Under the pieces are notes generated by a model. The model saw nothing but the letters and a program-made list of their open reading frames with translations. It was not told the origin of the DNA and did not search any database. 21,964 nucleotides of DNA from an uncultured Oscillospiraceae bacterium (GTDB lineage Bacteria; Bacillota; Clostridia; Oscillospirales; Oscillospiraceae). The first letter of the stretch is position 1. Every line of letters starts with the position of its first letter. Position numbers and translations under genes: made by a program. The DNA is taken from positions 1 to 21,964 of the forward strand of contig CABVDR010000042.1 in NCBI GenBank assembly GCA_902497145.1, in the 5' to 3' direction. Of this stretch, positions 8,196 to 14,944 are shown piece by piece.

Positions 8196-9674
8196 TTGAA
8201 ACGATCCAGATTGTGCGCCGCATTGCTGTGCGGCGCCATCGGGGCGGCACTGGTTACCACCCCGGCTTTTGCTGCGGCACCCAACGACCTGCGCCATCAC
8301 TGGGCTCAGGCTCAAGTGTACACACTGATGGAACACGGGATTATCGCCGGATATCCCGACCATACCTTCCGCCCGGACAACTCCATTACCCGGGAGGAGG
8401 CCGCAGTGCTGACCCTAAGCCTGTTAAAAGAACGGGGCGTCACGCTGGACGGGACCTCGTCTCAAACCCCTTCGGATGAGACGGGAGACAATCCCTCCCA
8501 GGACATCCCCCAGCAGGTTTTAGATGACATGAAGGAACAAGGCGACCTCTATGCGGTCCATGACCCTGCCGATTCAGAGGAGAAGCAGGACACGCAGGAT
8601 CAAGAGGCTGCACAGGATTCCGAGAATACGGAGGATTCTGACCTCCCCTCTGACTCCCAAGAGACCCCGGACACCGAGGTGGAAGATCCCACACCCCTTC
8701 CCACCTACACGGATCTGGACAACTGCTGGGCCAAAGATTACATCGTCACCCTGCAGACCAACGGCGTTTTGCCTCAGGACGGCACCACCCTGTTCCACCC
8801 CCTGCAGAACCTGACCCGGGGCGAGGCCGCCCAGATTTTGTACAACTGCATCTGCCAGTGGCCGGACAACTTCTCCCTCACTGCGGTGAATGGGACCCCC
8901 GCCTTTTCTGACATGACAGGCCGTTCCGATGAGGAAGCTGTGCTGACCCTGGCGCAGCTGGGTGTGGTCTCCGGACGGGGCGACGGAAAATACCACCCGG
9001 ACGACCCCATCACCCGGGCGGAATTCTCCGTGCTGCTGCTGAACCTGTCCGGCTATACCCTGATGACCGACGTGCAGTTTGATCCCCTGCCGGTATGCAC
9101 GGTCATCCCCACCCCCTACATCAGTCAGGTCTACCCCTCCCAGGCCTGGGTAGGCTGTGAGCCCACCTCCCTGCTCATGGGCCTGAAGGCCAAGGGCTAC
9201 GCCCAGAACGTGACCCTGGATCAGTTCCTGGCCGACATGCCCAAGACCTCCTCCAACCCCGCCAAGGGCTTTGTGGGCTCCCCCTATGTGCCCAGCGAGA
9301 CCCTGCGCACCACCATCTATCCCGCCCCTCTGGCGGAGTACGGTCGCCGGTACGGCAATGTGATTGACTTCTCCGGCAAGTCGGTGGAGGAGCTGCGGGA
9401 GGAAGTGCTGCTGGGCAACCCGGTGGTCATCTATGTCACCCTGTACTGGGAGCAGCCCTACTACCGCAACTTCAACATTGAGGGCACTACCCAGCGGCTG
9501 CTGCGCAACAACCACGCGGTGCTGGTGTGCGGCTATGACGCCTCCACGGAGTACTACTACATCGCCGATCCCTACAACATTGACGACCGCTATCACGACT
9601 ACTTCTACTGGATCTCCGCCGATGTACTGGACCCCCTGTACATGGTGCGGCAGCACGCGGTGGCGGTGGAGTAA
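8196..9674 (+). CDS. Secreted SLH-domain protein with C39-like peptidase domain
   Basis: This 492-residue exported protein uses a TTG start, supported by GGAG 11 nt upstream and by a Sec signal peptide beginning right there (MKRSRLC..., cleavage probably after AFA, residue 26). Three S-layer homology repeats follow: about 30-85 (with GIIAGYPDHTFRPDNSITREEA), about 168-220, and about 228-285 (GVVSGRGDGKYHPDDPITRAEF). SLH repeats bind pyruvylated cell-wall polymers. A very acidic Asp/Glu/Ser-rich linker (about 90-165) separates the first from the second. The C-terminal half is a C39-like domain with Cys321 in WVGCEPTS, His440 in NNHAVLVCGYD and Asp458 in ADPYN, so it is probably catalytic. It is likely a wall-attached peptidase of unknown substrate. 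An 8-bp hairpin lies inside the first codons (8215-8236). Confidence 0.9.
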   Translation: MKRSRLCAALLCGAIGAALVTTPAFAAAPNDLRHHWAQAQVYTLMEHGIIAGYPDHTFRPDNSITREEAAVLTLSLLKERGVTLDGTSSQTPSDETGDNPSQDIPQQVLDDMKEQGDLYAVHDPADSEEKQDTQDQEAAQDSENTEDSDLPSDSQETPDTEVEDPTPLPTYTDLDNCWAKDYIVTLQTNGVLPQDGTTLFHPLQNLTRGEAAQILYNCICQWPDNFSLTAVNGTPAFSDMTGRSDEEAVLTLAQLGVVSGRGDGKYHPDDPITRAEFSVLLLNLSGYTLMTDVQFDPLPVCTVIPTPYISQVYPSQAWVGCEPTSLLMGLKAKGYAQNVTLDQFLADMPKTSSNPAKGFVGSPYVPSETLRTTIYPAPLAEYGRRYGNVIDFSGKSVEELREEVLLGNPVVIYVTLYWEQPYYRNFNIEGTTQRLLRNNHAVLVCGYDASTEYYYIADPYNIDDRYHDYFYWISADVLDPLYMVRQHAVAVE

Positions 9675-9695
9675 GTTTCTTTCTTCTGTTTATGA

Positions 9696-9731
9696 GAGAA
9701 GCCCGGGAATTCCCGGGCTTCTTTTTTATTT
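9696..9731 (+). terminator. Rho-independent terminator of the SLH/C39 gene
   Basis: A perfect palindrome (AGAAGCCCGGGAA and its complement, 9697-9722) is followed by TTTTTATTTT. It lies about 20 bp after the stop codon. Confidence 0.92.
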
Positions 9732-9740
9732 TGTGGAGAG

Positions 9741-10330
9741 ACGGGTGTTCCTTTCTGAGCGATCAGAAAGGAACCAAAGAATCGCCGGGGACCGCCTTCG
9801 ATGAGCGCCTTCGCGCAGCGGGCGCTCATAGGCGGCTTGTCCCCGGACCCCTATTTACGAGGGACGCCCTCCAGTTCCCTTGGCAAAAAGTTTCCGGCGG
9901 GCAAAATCTGAGCGGCTAACCCTTCTTGCCTCGGGGACACAGGCCCCTGCCGGGTCAGGAATTTGAAAATATCTGCGCTGTACGGACACCGCCTACTCTG
10001 GCAGAGCCGTGGCAGCTGGGCAGTTGTCGTGGGCGCACCCGGTCCGCCCGACCACCGCCGCACAAAACGAGTAGGTAGGCACCAGGCGGTGTGCGTTAGA
10101 GAGGAAAAGCTTTTAATTTTGATGGCAAAAGGCCCCAGTGGGCCGGAAAGAGATGCAGCGTCCACTCAAATTTTGCCCGCCGAAAATTACGAACAGACCG
10201 AAGTGACCCTCTCCCGTAAAAAGGGGGACCGGGGGAAAGGCGCCTGTGAGCACCCGCTGCGCGTAGGTGCTCACCGAAGCCGTCCCCCGGCGATCTTTGG
10301 TTCTTTCCATCGCTGGAAAGAACATTCCTC
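9741..10330 (+). repeat. Inverted-arm repeat element A (full length, X to Y)
   Basis: About 590 bp of non-coding DNA is built from two related arms in inverted orientation. Arm X begins with a 12-bp hairpin (9747-9774, loop GCGA). Then come CAAAGA, a long branched stem with inner helix ATGAGCGCC/GGCGCTCAT, a CCC-TATTTACGA-GGG hairpin, the block CCGGCGGGCAAAATCTGAG, and a central part with ACACCGCC and GTGGCAGCTGG. Read from the other strand, arm Y (ending 10323) has the same series: a 10-bp hairpin with GCGA loop, CAAAGA, a GTGAGCACC/GGTGCTCAC helix, TTTTTACGGG, CGGCGGGCAAAATTTGAG, then its own centre (ACACCGCCTGGTGCC). The same arms occur at 15584 (X only) and 20474 (whole element inverted). 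It lies between two terminators of convergent genes. No protein is supported; open frames here are artefacts of the repeat. Confidence 0.85.
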
Positions 10331-10343
10331 GTCTTCTCATAAT

Positions 10344-10382
10344 TAAAACAAAAAATGGGAGCGACGCAGAGCGTCACTCCCA
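10344..10382 (-). terminator. Rho-independent terminator of the symporter gene
   Basis: On the minus strand a strong stem (10357-10367 with 10371-10381, 3-nt loop, one mismatch or G-T pair) is followed by ATTTTTTGTTTT. It lies about 85 bp beyond the symporter stop. Confidence 0.9.
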
Positions 10383-10409
10383 CAGGAAAACTATATTGCG
10401 GGCTAAGAA

Positions 10410-10466
10410 GCAAAGCGGAGCTTTGCAGGAAGTTCTTTTGCCTACTTTTTTTTCAAGAAAAGTAGG
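10410..10466. repeat. Hairpin-pair repeat, copy 2
   Basis: H2 (GCAAAGC, loop GGA, GCTTTGC; 10410-10426), linker AGGAAGTTCTTTTG, and H1 (CCTACTTTT...AAAAGTAGG; 10441-10466). It abuts the symporter stop codon and lies about 80 bp from the Y end of element A. It has the same order and linker as the other three copies, with different but complementary stem bases. Confidence 0.8.
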
Positions 10467-11720
10467 TTATCCGCGGACGGCGCGGGTGCGGGCCTCCTTG
10501 CGGTCCTCCATCCGGGAGACAATGAGGGTGCAGGCGGCGTCGCCGGTGATGTTGACGGTGGTACGTCCCATATCAAAGACCCGGTCGATGCCGGCCACCA
10601 GGGCGATGCCCTCTACCGGCAGGCCCACGCTCTGGAGCACCATGGTGAGCATGACCATGCCCGCGCCGGGCACACCGGCGGTACCGATGGAGGCCAGGGT
10701 GGCGGTGAGCACGATGGTGACCATGTCGCCCAGGGACAGGTTCACGCCGTAGGCGGTGGCGATAAACACGGCGCACACGCCCTGGTAGATGGCGGTGCCG
10801 TCCATGTTGATGGTGGCGCCCAGAGGCAACACAAAGGAGGCCACTTCCCGGCGGGCGCCCAGGCGCTCGGTGCACTCCAGGTTAAAGGGCAGGGCGCCCA
10901 CGGAGGAGGCGGACGAGAAGGCCATCATCATGGCCGGAGCCATGCCCTTGAAGAAGGCCACCGGGGACAGGCCGCCCAGCAGCTTCACCGTGGAGGAATA
11001 GACCAGCAGGGCGTGGACGATGTAGCCCACATAGGCCAGGGCCAGCACTGCCACCAGATCCCGCAGGATCTTCGGCCCGTTTTCCGCCACCACGGGGCAG
11101 ATGAGGCAGGCCACGCCGATGGGCGAGAGCCGGATAATGAGGTCCATGATCTTCATGAACACCTCATTGAAGCTGTCGATGACCTGAGCAGCTACCAGGC
11201 CCTTCTCCCCCGCCAGCAGCACACCGAAGCCCAAAAACAGGGAAATTACGATTACCTGGAGCATGGTGGCGTCGGCCAGAGGCTGCACCGCATTAGAGGG
11301 GAAGATGTTGACGATGACCGTCATAAAGCTCTGCCCTTCCGGGGGCGTGTAGCTGAGGTCGGTGGTGTCCAGGGTATGGAACAGGCCGATGCCGGTGGCG
11401 ATATTCGCCAGGATCAGCGCCAGGACCACGGCAAAGGCGGTAGTGCACATGTAGTAAACGATTGTTTTCCCGCCGATGGCGCCCACCTTACTGATGTCCT
11501 TCATGGAGATCACGCCGGAGGCAATGGAAAACAGAACGATGGGAACGACCACAAATTTTAACAGGTTGAGGAAGATGTCACCCCAGGGCTTGATGTAGTT
11601 TTTGGCGATGTCTACGCCGGCGCCATCCGGCATGGGCATGAGCGCCAGACCGGCCACCACACCGACTGCCAGACCAATAAAGATCCAAAATGCCAGGGGC
11701 AGCTTTTTCTTGCTTGTCAT
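10467..11720 (-). CDS. Dicarboxylate/amino acid:cation symporter (DAACS family)
   Basis: I choose the ATG at 11720 (MTSKKKLPLAF) because GGAAGGAGAG lies just upstream. An ATG six codons earlier (11738) lacks a good site. The 417-residue protein has the glutamate/aspartate transporter plan: TM helices starting at FWIFIGLAVGVVAGLAL, a Ser-rich re-entrant hairpin (FSSASSVGALPF), the substrate/cation motif NMDGT at 305-309, and GVPGAGMVML in the second re-entrant hairpin. Members (GltP, GltT, DctA, SstT) import Glu, Asp, C4-dicarboxylates, Ser/Thr or cystine with H+ or Na+. Residues seen here do not let me choose the substrate. It is a single-gene unit with its own promoter and terminator. Confidence 0.95.
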   Translation of the reverse strand: MTSKKKLPLAFWIFIGLAVGVVAGLALMPMPDGAGVDIAKNYIKPWGDIFLNLLKFVVVPIVLFSIASGVISMKDISKVGAIGGKTIVYYMCTTAFAVVLALILANIATGIGLFHTLDTTDLSYTPPEGQSFMTVIVNIFPSNAVQPLADATMLQVIVISLFLGFGVLLAGEKGLVAAQVIDSFNEVFMKIMDLIIRLSPIGVACLICPVVAENGPKILRDLVAVLALAYVGYIVHALLVYSSTVKLLGGLSPVAFFKGMAPAMMMAFSSASSVGALPFNLECTERLGARREVASFVLPLGATINMDGTAIYQGVCAVFIATAYGVNLSLGDMVTIVLTATLASIGTAGVPGAGMVMLTMVLQSVGLPVEGIALVAGIDRVFDMGRTTVNITGDAACTLIVSRMEDRKEARTRAVRG

Positions 11721-11803
11721 GCAGCTCTCTCCTTCCATTTCTTCACAAACGCATGGTTTCCTTCCCCGCCTTGCATTTTTGGCAGGTGTCCTCTTACTCT
11801 CTC

Positions 11804-11832
11804 AGTATACACACATCCCCCGATTTTCTCAA
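11804..11832 (-). promoter_or_regulatory. Promoter of the symporter gene
   Basis: On the minus strand TTGAGA (11827-11832), a 17-bp spacer and TATACT (11804-11809) lie about 85 bp before the symporter start. The rest of 11833-11953 is AT-rich with no feature I recognise. Confidence 0.75.
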
Positions 11833-11953
11833 CTGTTTTTCCGGTTTTTAAGGAACTATTTTTTCTTACCGACCCTTTCTTTTGCTTTTGACCGCTTTTT
11901 CATGATTCCTATGAATTTCCAGCATTCTGCATGTTCCGCCCCCTTTCTTATGC

Positions 11954-11967
11954 TTTTCCCGGGAAAA
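11954..11967. promoter_or_regulatory. Candidate Noc-binding-like palindrome upstream of noc
   Basis: TTTTCCCGGGAAAA is a perfect 14-bp palindrome that differs from the B. subtilis Noc site ATTTCCCGGGAAAT only at the two outer positions. A weaker second match, ATTTCCCGGAACAG, lies at 12037-12050, just before the noc ribosome-binding site. Binding is inferred. Confidence 0.45.
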
Positions 11968-12061
11968 AAGAATTTTTTTGCCTCGACGGCCTTCGCCCTT
12001 TTATCTTCCAAAATATGGTAAACTATGAATAAGATTATTTCCCGGAACAGGAGGGCGTATC

Positions 12062-12886
12062 ATGCAGCTGCTGCGGAAGAAGGGGATGCTGGACAGCACC
12101 CGGGTGCTGTTCTTGCCTGTGGACGACATTTTTCCTAATCCGGATCAACCCCGCCGGGTGTTTGCTCAGGCCGATTTGGAGGAGCTGGCCAAGTCTATTC
12201 AAGCCCTGGGCCTGCTCCAGCCACTGACCGTACGTCGGGTGGACTACGGCTGGGAGCTGGTAGCCGGAGAGCGGCGGCTGCGGGCCGCCAAGCTGGCCGG
12301 GCTGAAGGAGGTGCCCTGCCTGTCCCTCCAGATTGACAGCCAGCGCTCCTCCCTGCTGGCCCTGGTGGAGAACTTGCAGCGGAAGGACCTGGACTTTTGG
12401 GAGGAGGCCCTGGCGCTGGACAAACTGATCTCCACCTACCACCTGTCCCAGGAGGAGGCGGCCAAGCGGATCGGCAAGAGCCAGTCGGCAGTGGCCAACA
12501 AGCTGCGGCTGCTGAAGCTGCCCCGGGAGGTGCTGGAGGTGCTGCGGGACGGCGGGGCCACGGAGCGCCACGCCCGGGCACTGCTCAGCCTGGACAATCC
12601 CCAGCTGCAATTACAGGCCGCCCAAACGGTAGTGGAGCAGCGGCTGACGGTGGCCCAGACGGAGGCGCTGGTGGAGACCCTTCTCCTCCCTCCCCCGCCG
12701 GATCAGCCTGCCAAGCGGCCCCGGCGCACCTTTATTGTCAAGGACGTGCGGCTGTTTCTCAACACGGTCCAGCGGGGCCTGACCCTCATGCGTACGGCGG
12801 GGGTCGACGCCCAGTGCCAGCGGGAGGACGGCGAGGAGGAGATCCTCCTCACCATCCGGATCCCCCGCTCTCCCGCCCGGCGGTAG
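12062..12886 (+). CDS. noc: Nucleoid occlusion protein Noc (ParB-family CTPase)
   Basis: This 274-residue ParB-like protein has a basic N-terminus (MQLLRKKG) that could form the membrane-targeting helix. The CTP-binding ParB domain follows, with AGERRLRAAKLAG (68-80) and LVENLQRKDLDFWEEA, then a helix-turn-helix (GKSQSAVANKLRLLKLP), and a C-terminal dimer domain ending in LLTIRIPRS, close to that of B. subtilis Noc. The DNA-recognition residues are Gln, Lys, Lys and Arg at the four positions where Spo0J-type ParB has Arg, Thr, Ala/Ser and Gly. This is the known Noc-type switch, so I call it Noc and not a second ParB. Noc keeps the division septum off the nucleoid. AGGAGGG precedes the ATG. 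parS sites and parA follow. Confidence 0.9.
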   Translation: MQLLRKKGMLDSTRVLFLPVDDIFPNPDQPRRVFAQADLEELAKSIQALGLLQPLTVRRVDYGWELVAGERRLRAAKLAGLKEVPCLSLQIDSQRSSLLALVENLQRKDLDFWEEALALDKLISTYHLSQEEAAKRIGKSQSAVANKLRLLKLPREVLEVLRDGGATERHARALLSLDNPQLQLQAAQTVVEQRLTVAQTEALVETLLLPPPPDQPAKRPRRTFIVKDVRLFLNTVQRGLTLMRTAGVDAQCQREDGEEEILLTIRIPRSPARR

Positions 12887-12893
12887 ATTAGCC

Positions 12894-12942
12894 CCGGCGG
12901 GGATGTTTCACGTGAAACATCCCCGCCGGATTTTTCTTGTTT
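12894..12942 (+). terminator. noc terminator containing a parS site
   Basis: A 36-bp perfect palindrome (12894-12929), GC-rich in its outer half, is followed by ATTTTTCTTG. It begins 8 bp after the noc stop. Its central 16 bp are a perfect parS site, so the element can act as both terminator and partition site. Confidence 0.75.
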
Positions 12943-13029
12943 CACGTGAAACACCCCGGTACAGCGGGCAGTCTATGTTTCACGTGAAACAGTTGGGCTC
13001 GTCTGGTTGCTGTTGTTTCACGTGAAACA
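12904..13029. promoter_or_regulatory. parS: parS cluster (four sites)
   Basis: Four exact copies of TGTTTCACGTGAAACA lie at 12904-12919, 12938-12953, 12976-12991 and 13014-13029, with starts 34, 38 and 38 bp apart. This is the canonical Firmicutes parS sequence, where Spo0J/ParB loads and spreads as a CTP-dependent clamp. The cluster lies directly between noc and parA-parB. Confidence 0.98.
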
Positions 13030-13070
13030 TGGAATTGTTGGTTTGCCCAAGAGAAATGCAGGTAAACGGC

Positions 13071-13099
13071 TTGAAAGTGTAAGCTACGGTTGTTATAAT
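13071..13099 (+). promoter_or_regulatory. Promoter of parA-parB
   Basis: TTGAAA (13071-13076), a 17-bp spacer and a perfect TATAAT (13094-13099) lie 83 bp before parA and 42 bp after the last parS. ParB spreading from parS could reach it. Confidence 0.85.
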
Positions 13100-13181
13100 G
13101 GAACTCTGGAATCACACCACCGCTCTATATATTATAAGGTAGGGATGTGATGGCCTCTATTTTCCGTCAGGAGGTAACCGA

Positions 13182-13940
13182 ATGGCCAGAATCATTGCCA
13201 TTGTCAACCAGAAAGGCGGCGTGGGCAAAACCACTACCACCGTAAACATCACCGCCGCCCTGAAGGCCCTGGGCAAACGGGTGCTGCTGTGTGACTTTGA
13301 CCCCCAGGCCAATGCCACATCGGGTATGGGCGTGGATAAAAACACTGCCTCCCCAAACGTGTACGACGTGCTCATTAACGGGGCAGAGCCCAAAAAGGCG
13401 GTGGTTTCCACCAAGTATGGGGATGTGATCCCCTCCAACAAGGCGCTGGCCGGCGCCGGCATCGAGATGATCGCCATTCCCGACCGGGAGCACCTGCTGA
13501 AAAAAGCGCTGGACAGTCTGGCAGAGAACTACGACTTTATCTTCATCGACTGTCCCCCCTCCCTGGAGCTGCTTACCGTCAACGCCCTGTGTGCGGCCCA
13601 CTCCCTCATTGTCCCCGTCCAGTGCGAGTACTACGCCCTGGAGGGTCTGAGCGACCTGCTGTCCACCGTCCGGCTGGTCAAGCGGGGTCTCAACCCCAAG
13701 CTGTCCCTGGAGGGCGTGCTGCTCACCATGTTTGACAGCCGCACCAACCTGTCCCTCCAGGTAGCGGAGGAAGTGAAGCGGCACTTCCCCGGACAGGTGT
13801 ACGCCACCGTCATTCCCCGGAATGTGCGGCTCAGCGAGGCCCCCAGCCACGGCAAGCCAGTGACCGACTATGATCCCTACTCCCGGGGCGCAGAGGCCTA
13901 CCGGGCCTTGGCGGAGGAGATGGCATCCGGAGCTATGTGA
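13182..13940 (+). CDS. parA: Chromosome partitioning ATPase ParA (Soj)
   Basis: This 252-residue deviant-Walker ATPase has KGGVGKTTT (11-19) with the signature Lys, the switch region CDFDPQANAT, and Walker B-like FIDCPPSLELL. It is a stand-alone ATPase without an N-terminal DNA-binding domain, as in chromosomal Soj. ATP-bound dimers coat DNA, and ParB-parS complexes stimulate hydrolysis to move or separate origins. In sporulating Firmicutes Soj also influences DnaA. AGGAGG lies before the ATG. parB follows after 113 bp, which hold an untailed GC hairpin (13956-13972) and a separate ribosome-binding site, so the two are probably co-transcribed. Confidence 0.97.
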   Translation: MARIIAIVNQKGGVGKTTTTVNITAALKALGKRVLLCDFDPQANATSGMGVDKNTASPNVYDVLINGAEPKKAVVSTKYGDVIPSNKALAGAGIEMIAIPDREHLLKKALDSLAENYDFIFIDCPPSLELLTVNALCAAHSLIVPVQCEYYALEGLSDLLSTVRLVKRGLNPKLSLEGVLLTMFDSRTNLSLQVAEEVKRHFPGQVYATVIPRNVRLSEAPSHGKPVTDYDPYSRGAEAYRALAEEMASGAM

Positions 13941-14053
13941 CTCCCCTCCCCCGCCGGGCGGACTTTCCGCCCAACCATTTGAAACACAGAAAGCGCTGAA
14001 CCAAACTTTGTTTTGTTGGCCCAGCCCTTTCTTATGAGAAAGGAAGGTGTACC

Positions 14054-14944
14054 ATGGCAAAACGAAAGACCGATCTGGGACTGGGCCGGGGGCTTAACGC
14101 CCTGCTGGGCGACCCGGAGCTGCCGCAGCAGGGAGAAGGTTCCGTCTCTCTCCCTATCTCCCAGGTGGAGCCGGGCCTGAACCAGCCCCGGAAGCGGTTT
14201 GACCCGGAAACTCTCAGCGATTTGGCCGAATCCATTCGGATCCACGGCATTATCCAGCCCCTTACCGTGCGGCGGCTGGCCTCCGGCTACTACCAGATTA
14301 TCGCCGGCGAGCGGCGGTGGCGGGCGGCCAAGCAGGCCGGTCTCACCGAGGTGCCCGCCGTCATCATTGAGGCGGACGACCGGAAGGTGATGGAGCTGGG
14401 ACTCATTGAAAACCTCCAGCGGGAGGACCTGAACCCGGCGGAAGAGGCCCGGGGCTATCAGGTGCTCATGGAGGAATACGGCATGACCCAGGAGCAGGTA
14501 GCGGAAGAGATGGGCAAGTCCCGCCCCGCCATTGCCAACACCCTGCGGCTGCTGTCCCTGCCGGAAGACGTACTGAAGCTGGTGGAGGACGGCACTCTGT
14601 CCGCCGGGCATGCCCGAGCCATTCTGGGCGCTCCCACCCAGGCTTTGCAGCGTCAAGCAGCCAAACAGGTGGTGGCCCATGGCCTGTCGGTGCGGCAGAC
14701 AGAGAACCTGGTGAAGGCCTTACAGAAGCAGCCGGCAGAGAAAAAGGCTGCCAACGACGAGATCGCCCTGTACCTGGGGGAACTGGAGAAGTCCCTGTCC
14801 AGCAATTTGGGCCGGAAGGTGACCATCTCCCACCACGGGAAGAAGGGCAAAATTCAACTGGAATACTACAACCCCGAAGATCTGGAGGCCCTGCTCAGCC
14901 TCCTGAACACTCTCCACGGAGAGGAGGCAGCCCATTATGAGTAA
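14054..14944 (+). CDS. parB: Chromosome partitioning protein ParB (Spo0J)
   Basis: This 296-residue ParB has an N-terminal ParA-contact motif (LGLGRGLNALLG, 8-19), a CTP-binding domain with AGERRWRAAKQAG (84-96) and LIENLQREDLNPAEEA, a helix-turn-helix (GKSRPAIANTLRLLSLP), and a C-terminal dimer domain. The Arg, Thr, Ser and Gly at the four specificity positions fit recognition of parS, in contrast to the Noc paralogue upstream. It loads at the parS sites found here, spreads, and recruits SMC. AGGAAGG precedes the ATG. Its stop overlaps the start of the next gene (ATGAGTAA), so the two are translationally coupled. Confidence 0.97.
   Translation: MAKRKTDLGLGRGLNALLGDPELPQQGEGSVSLPISQVEPGLNQPRKRFDPETLSDLAESIRIHGIIQPLTVRRLASGYYQIIAGERRWRAAKQAGLTEVPAVIIEADDRKVMELGLIENLQREDLNPAEEARGYQVLMEEYGMTQEQVAEEMGKSRPAIANTLRLLSLPEDVLKLVEDGTLSAGHARAILGAPTQALQRQAAKQVVAHGLSVRQTENLVKALQKQPAEKKAANDEIALYLGELEKSLSSNLGRKVTISHHGKKGKIQLEYYNPEDLEALLSLLNTLHGEEAAHYE

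Noticed and set aside
9963..10413. Several small open frames inside element A on both strands
   Set aside because: Their sequences follow the repeat helices and recur in copies B and C in different frames, so they are artefacts of a non-coding repeat.
12904..13029. Short repeats at 34-38 bp spacing that resemble a small CRISPR array
   Set aside because: Each repeat is the exact palindromic parS sequence, the spacers are short and low in complexity, and no cas gene is present.
13956..13972. GC hairpin between parA and parB as a terminator
   Set aside because: The 7-bp stem has no T-run after it, and parB lies close behind with its own ribosome-binding site, so read-through is more likely.
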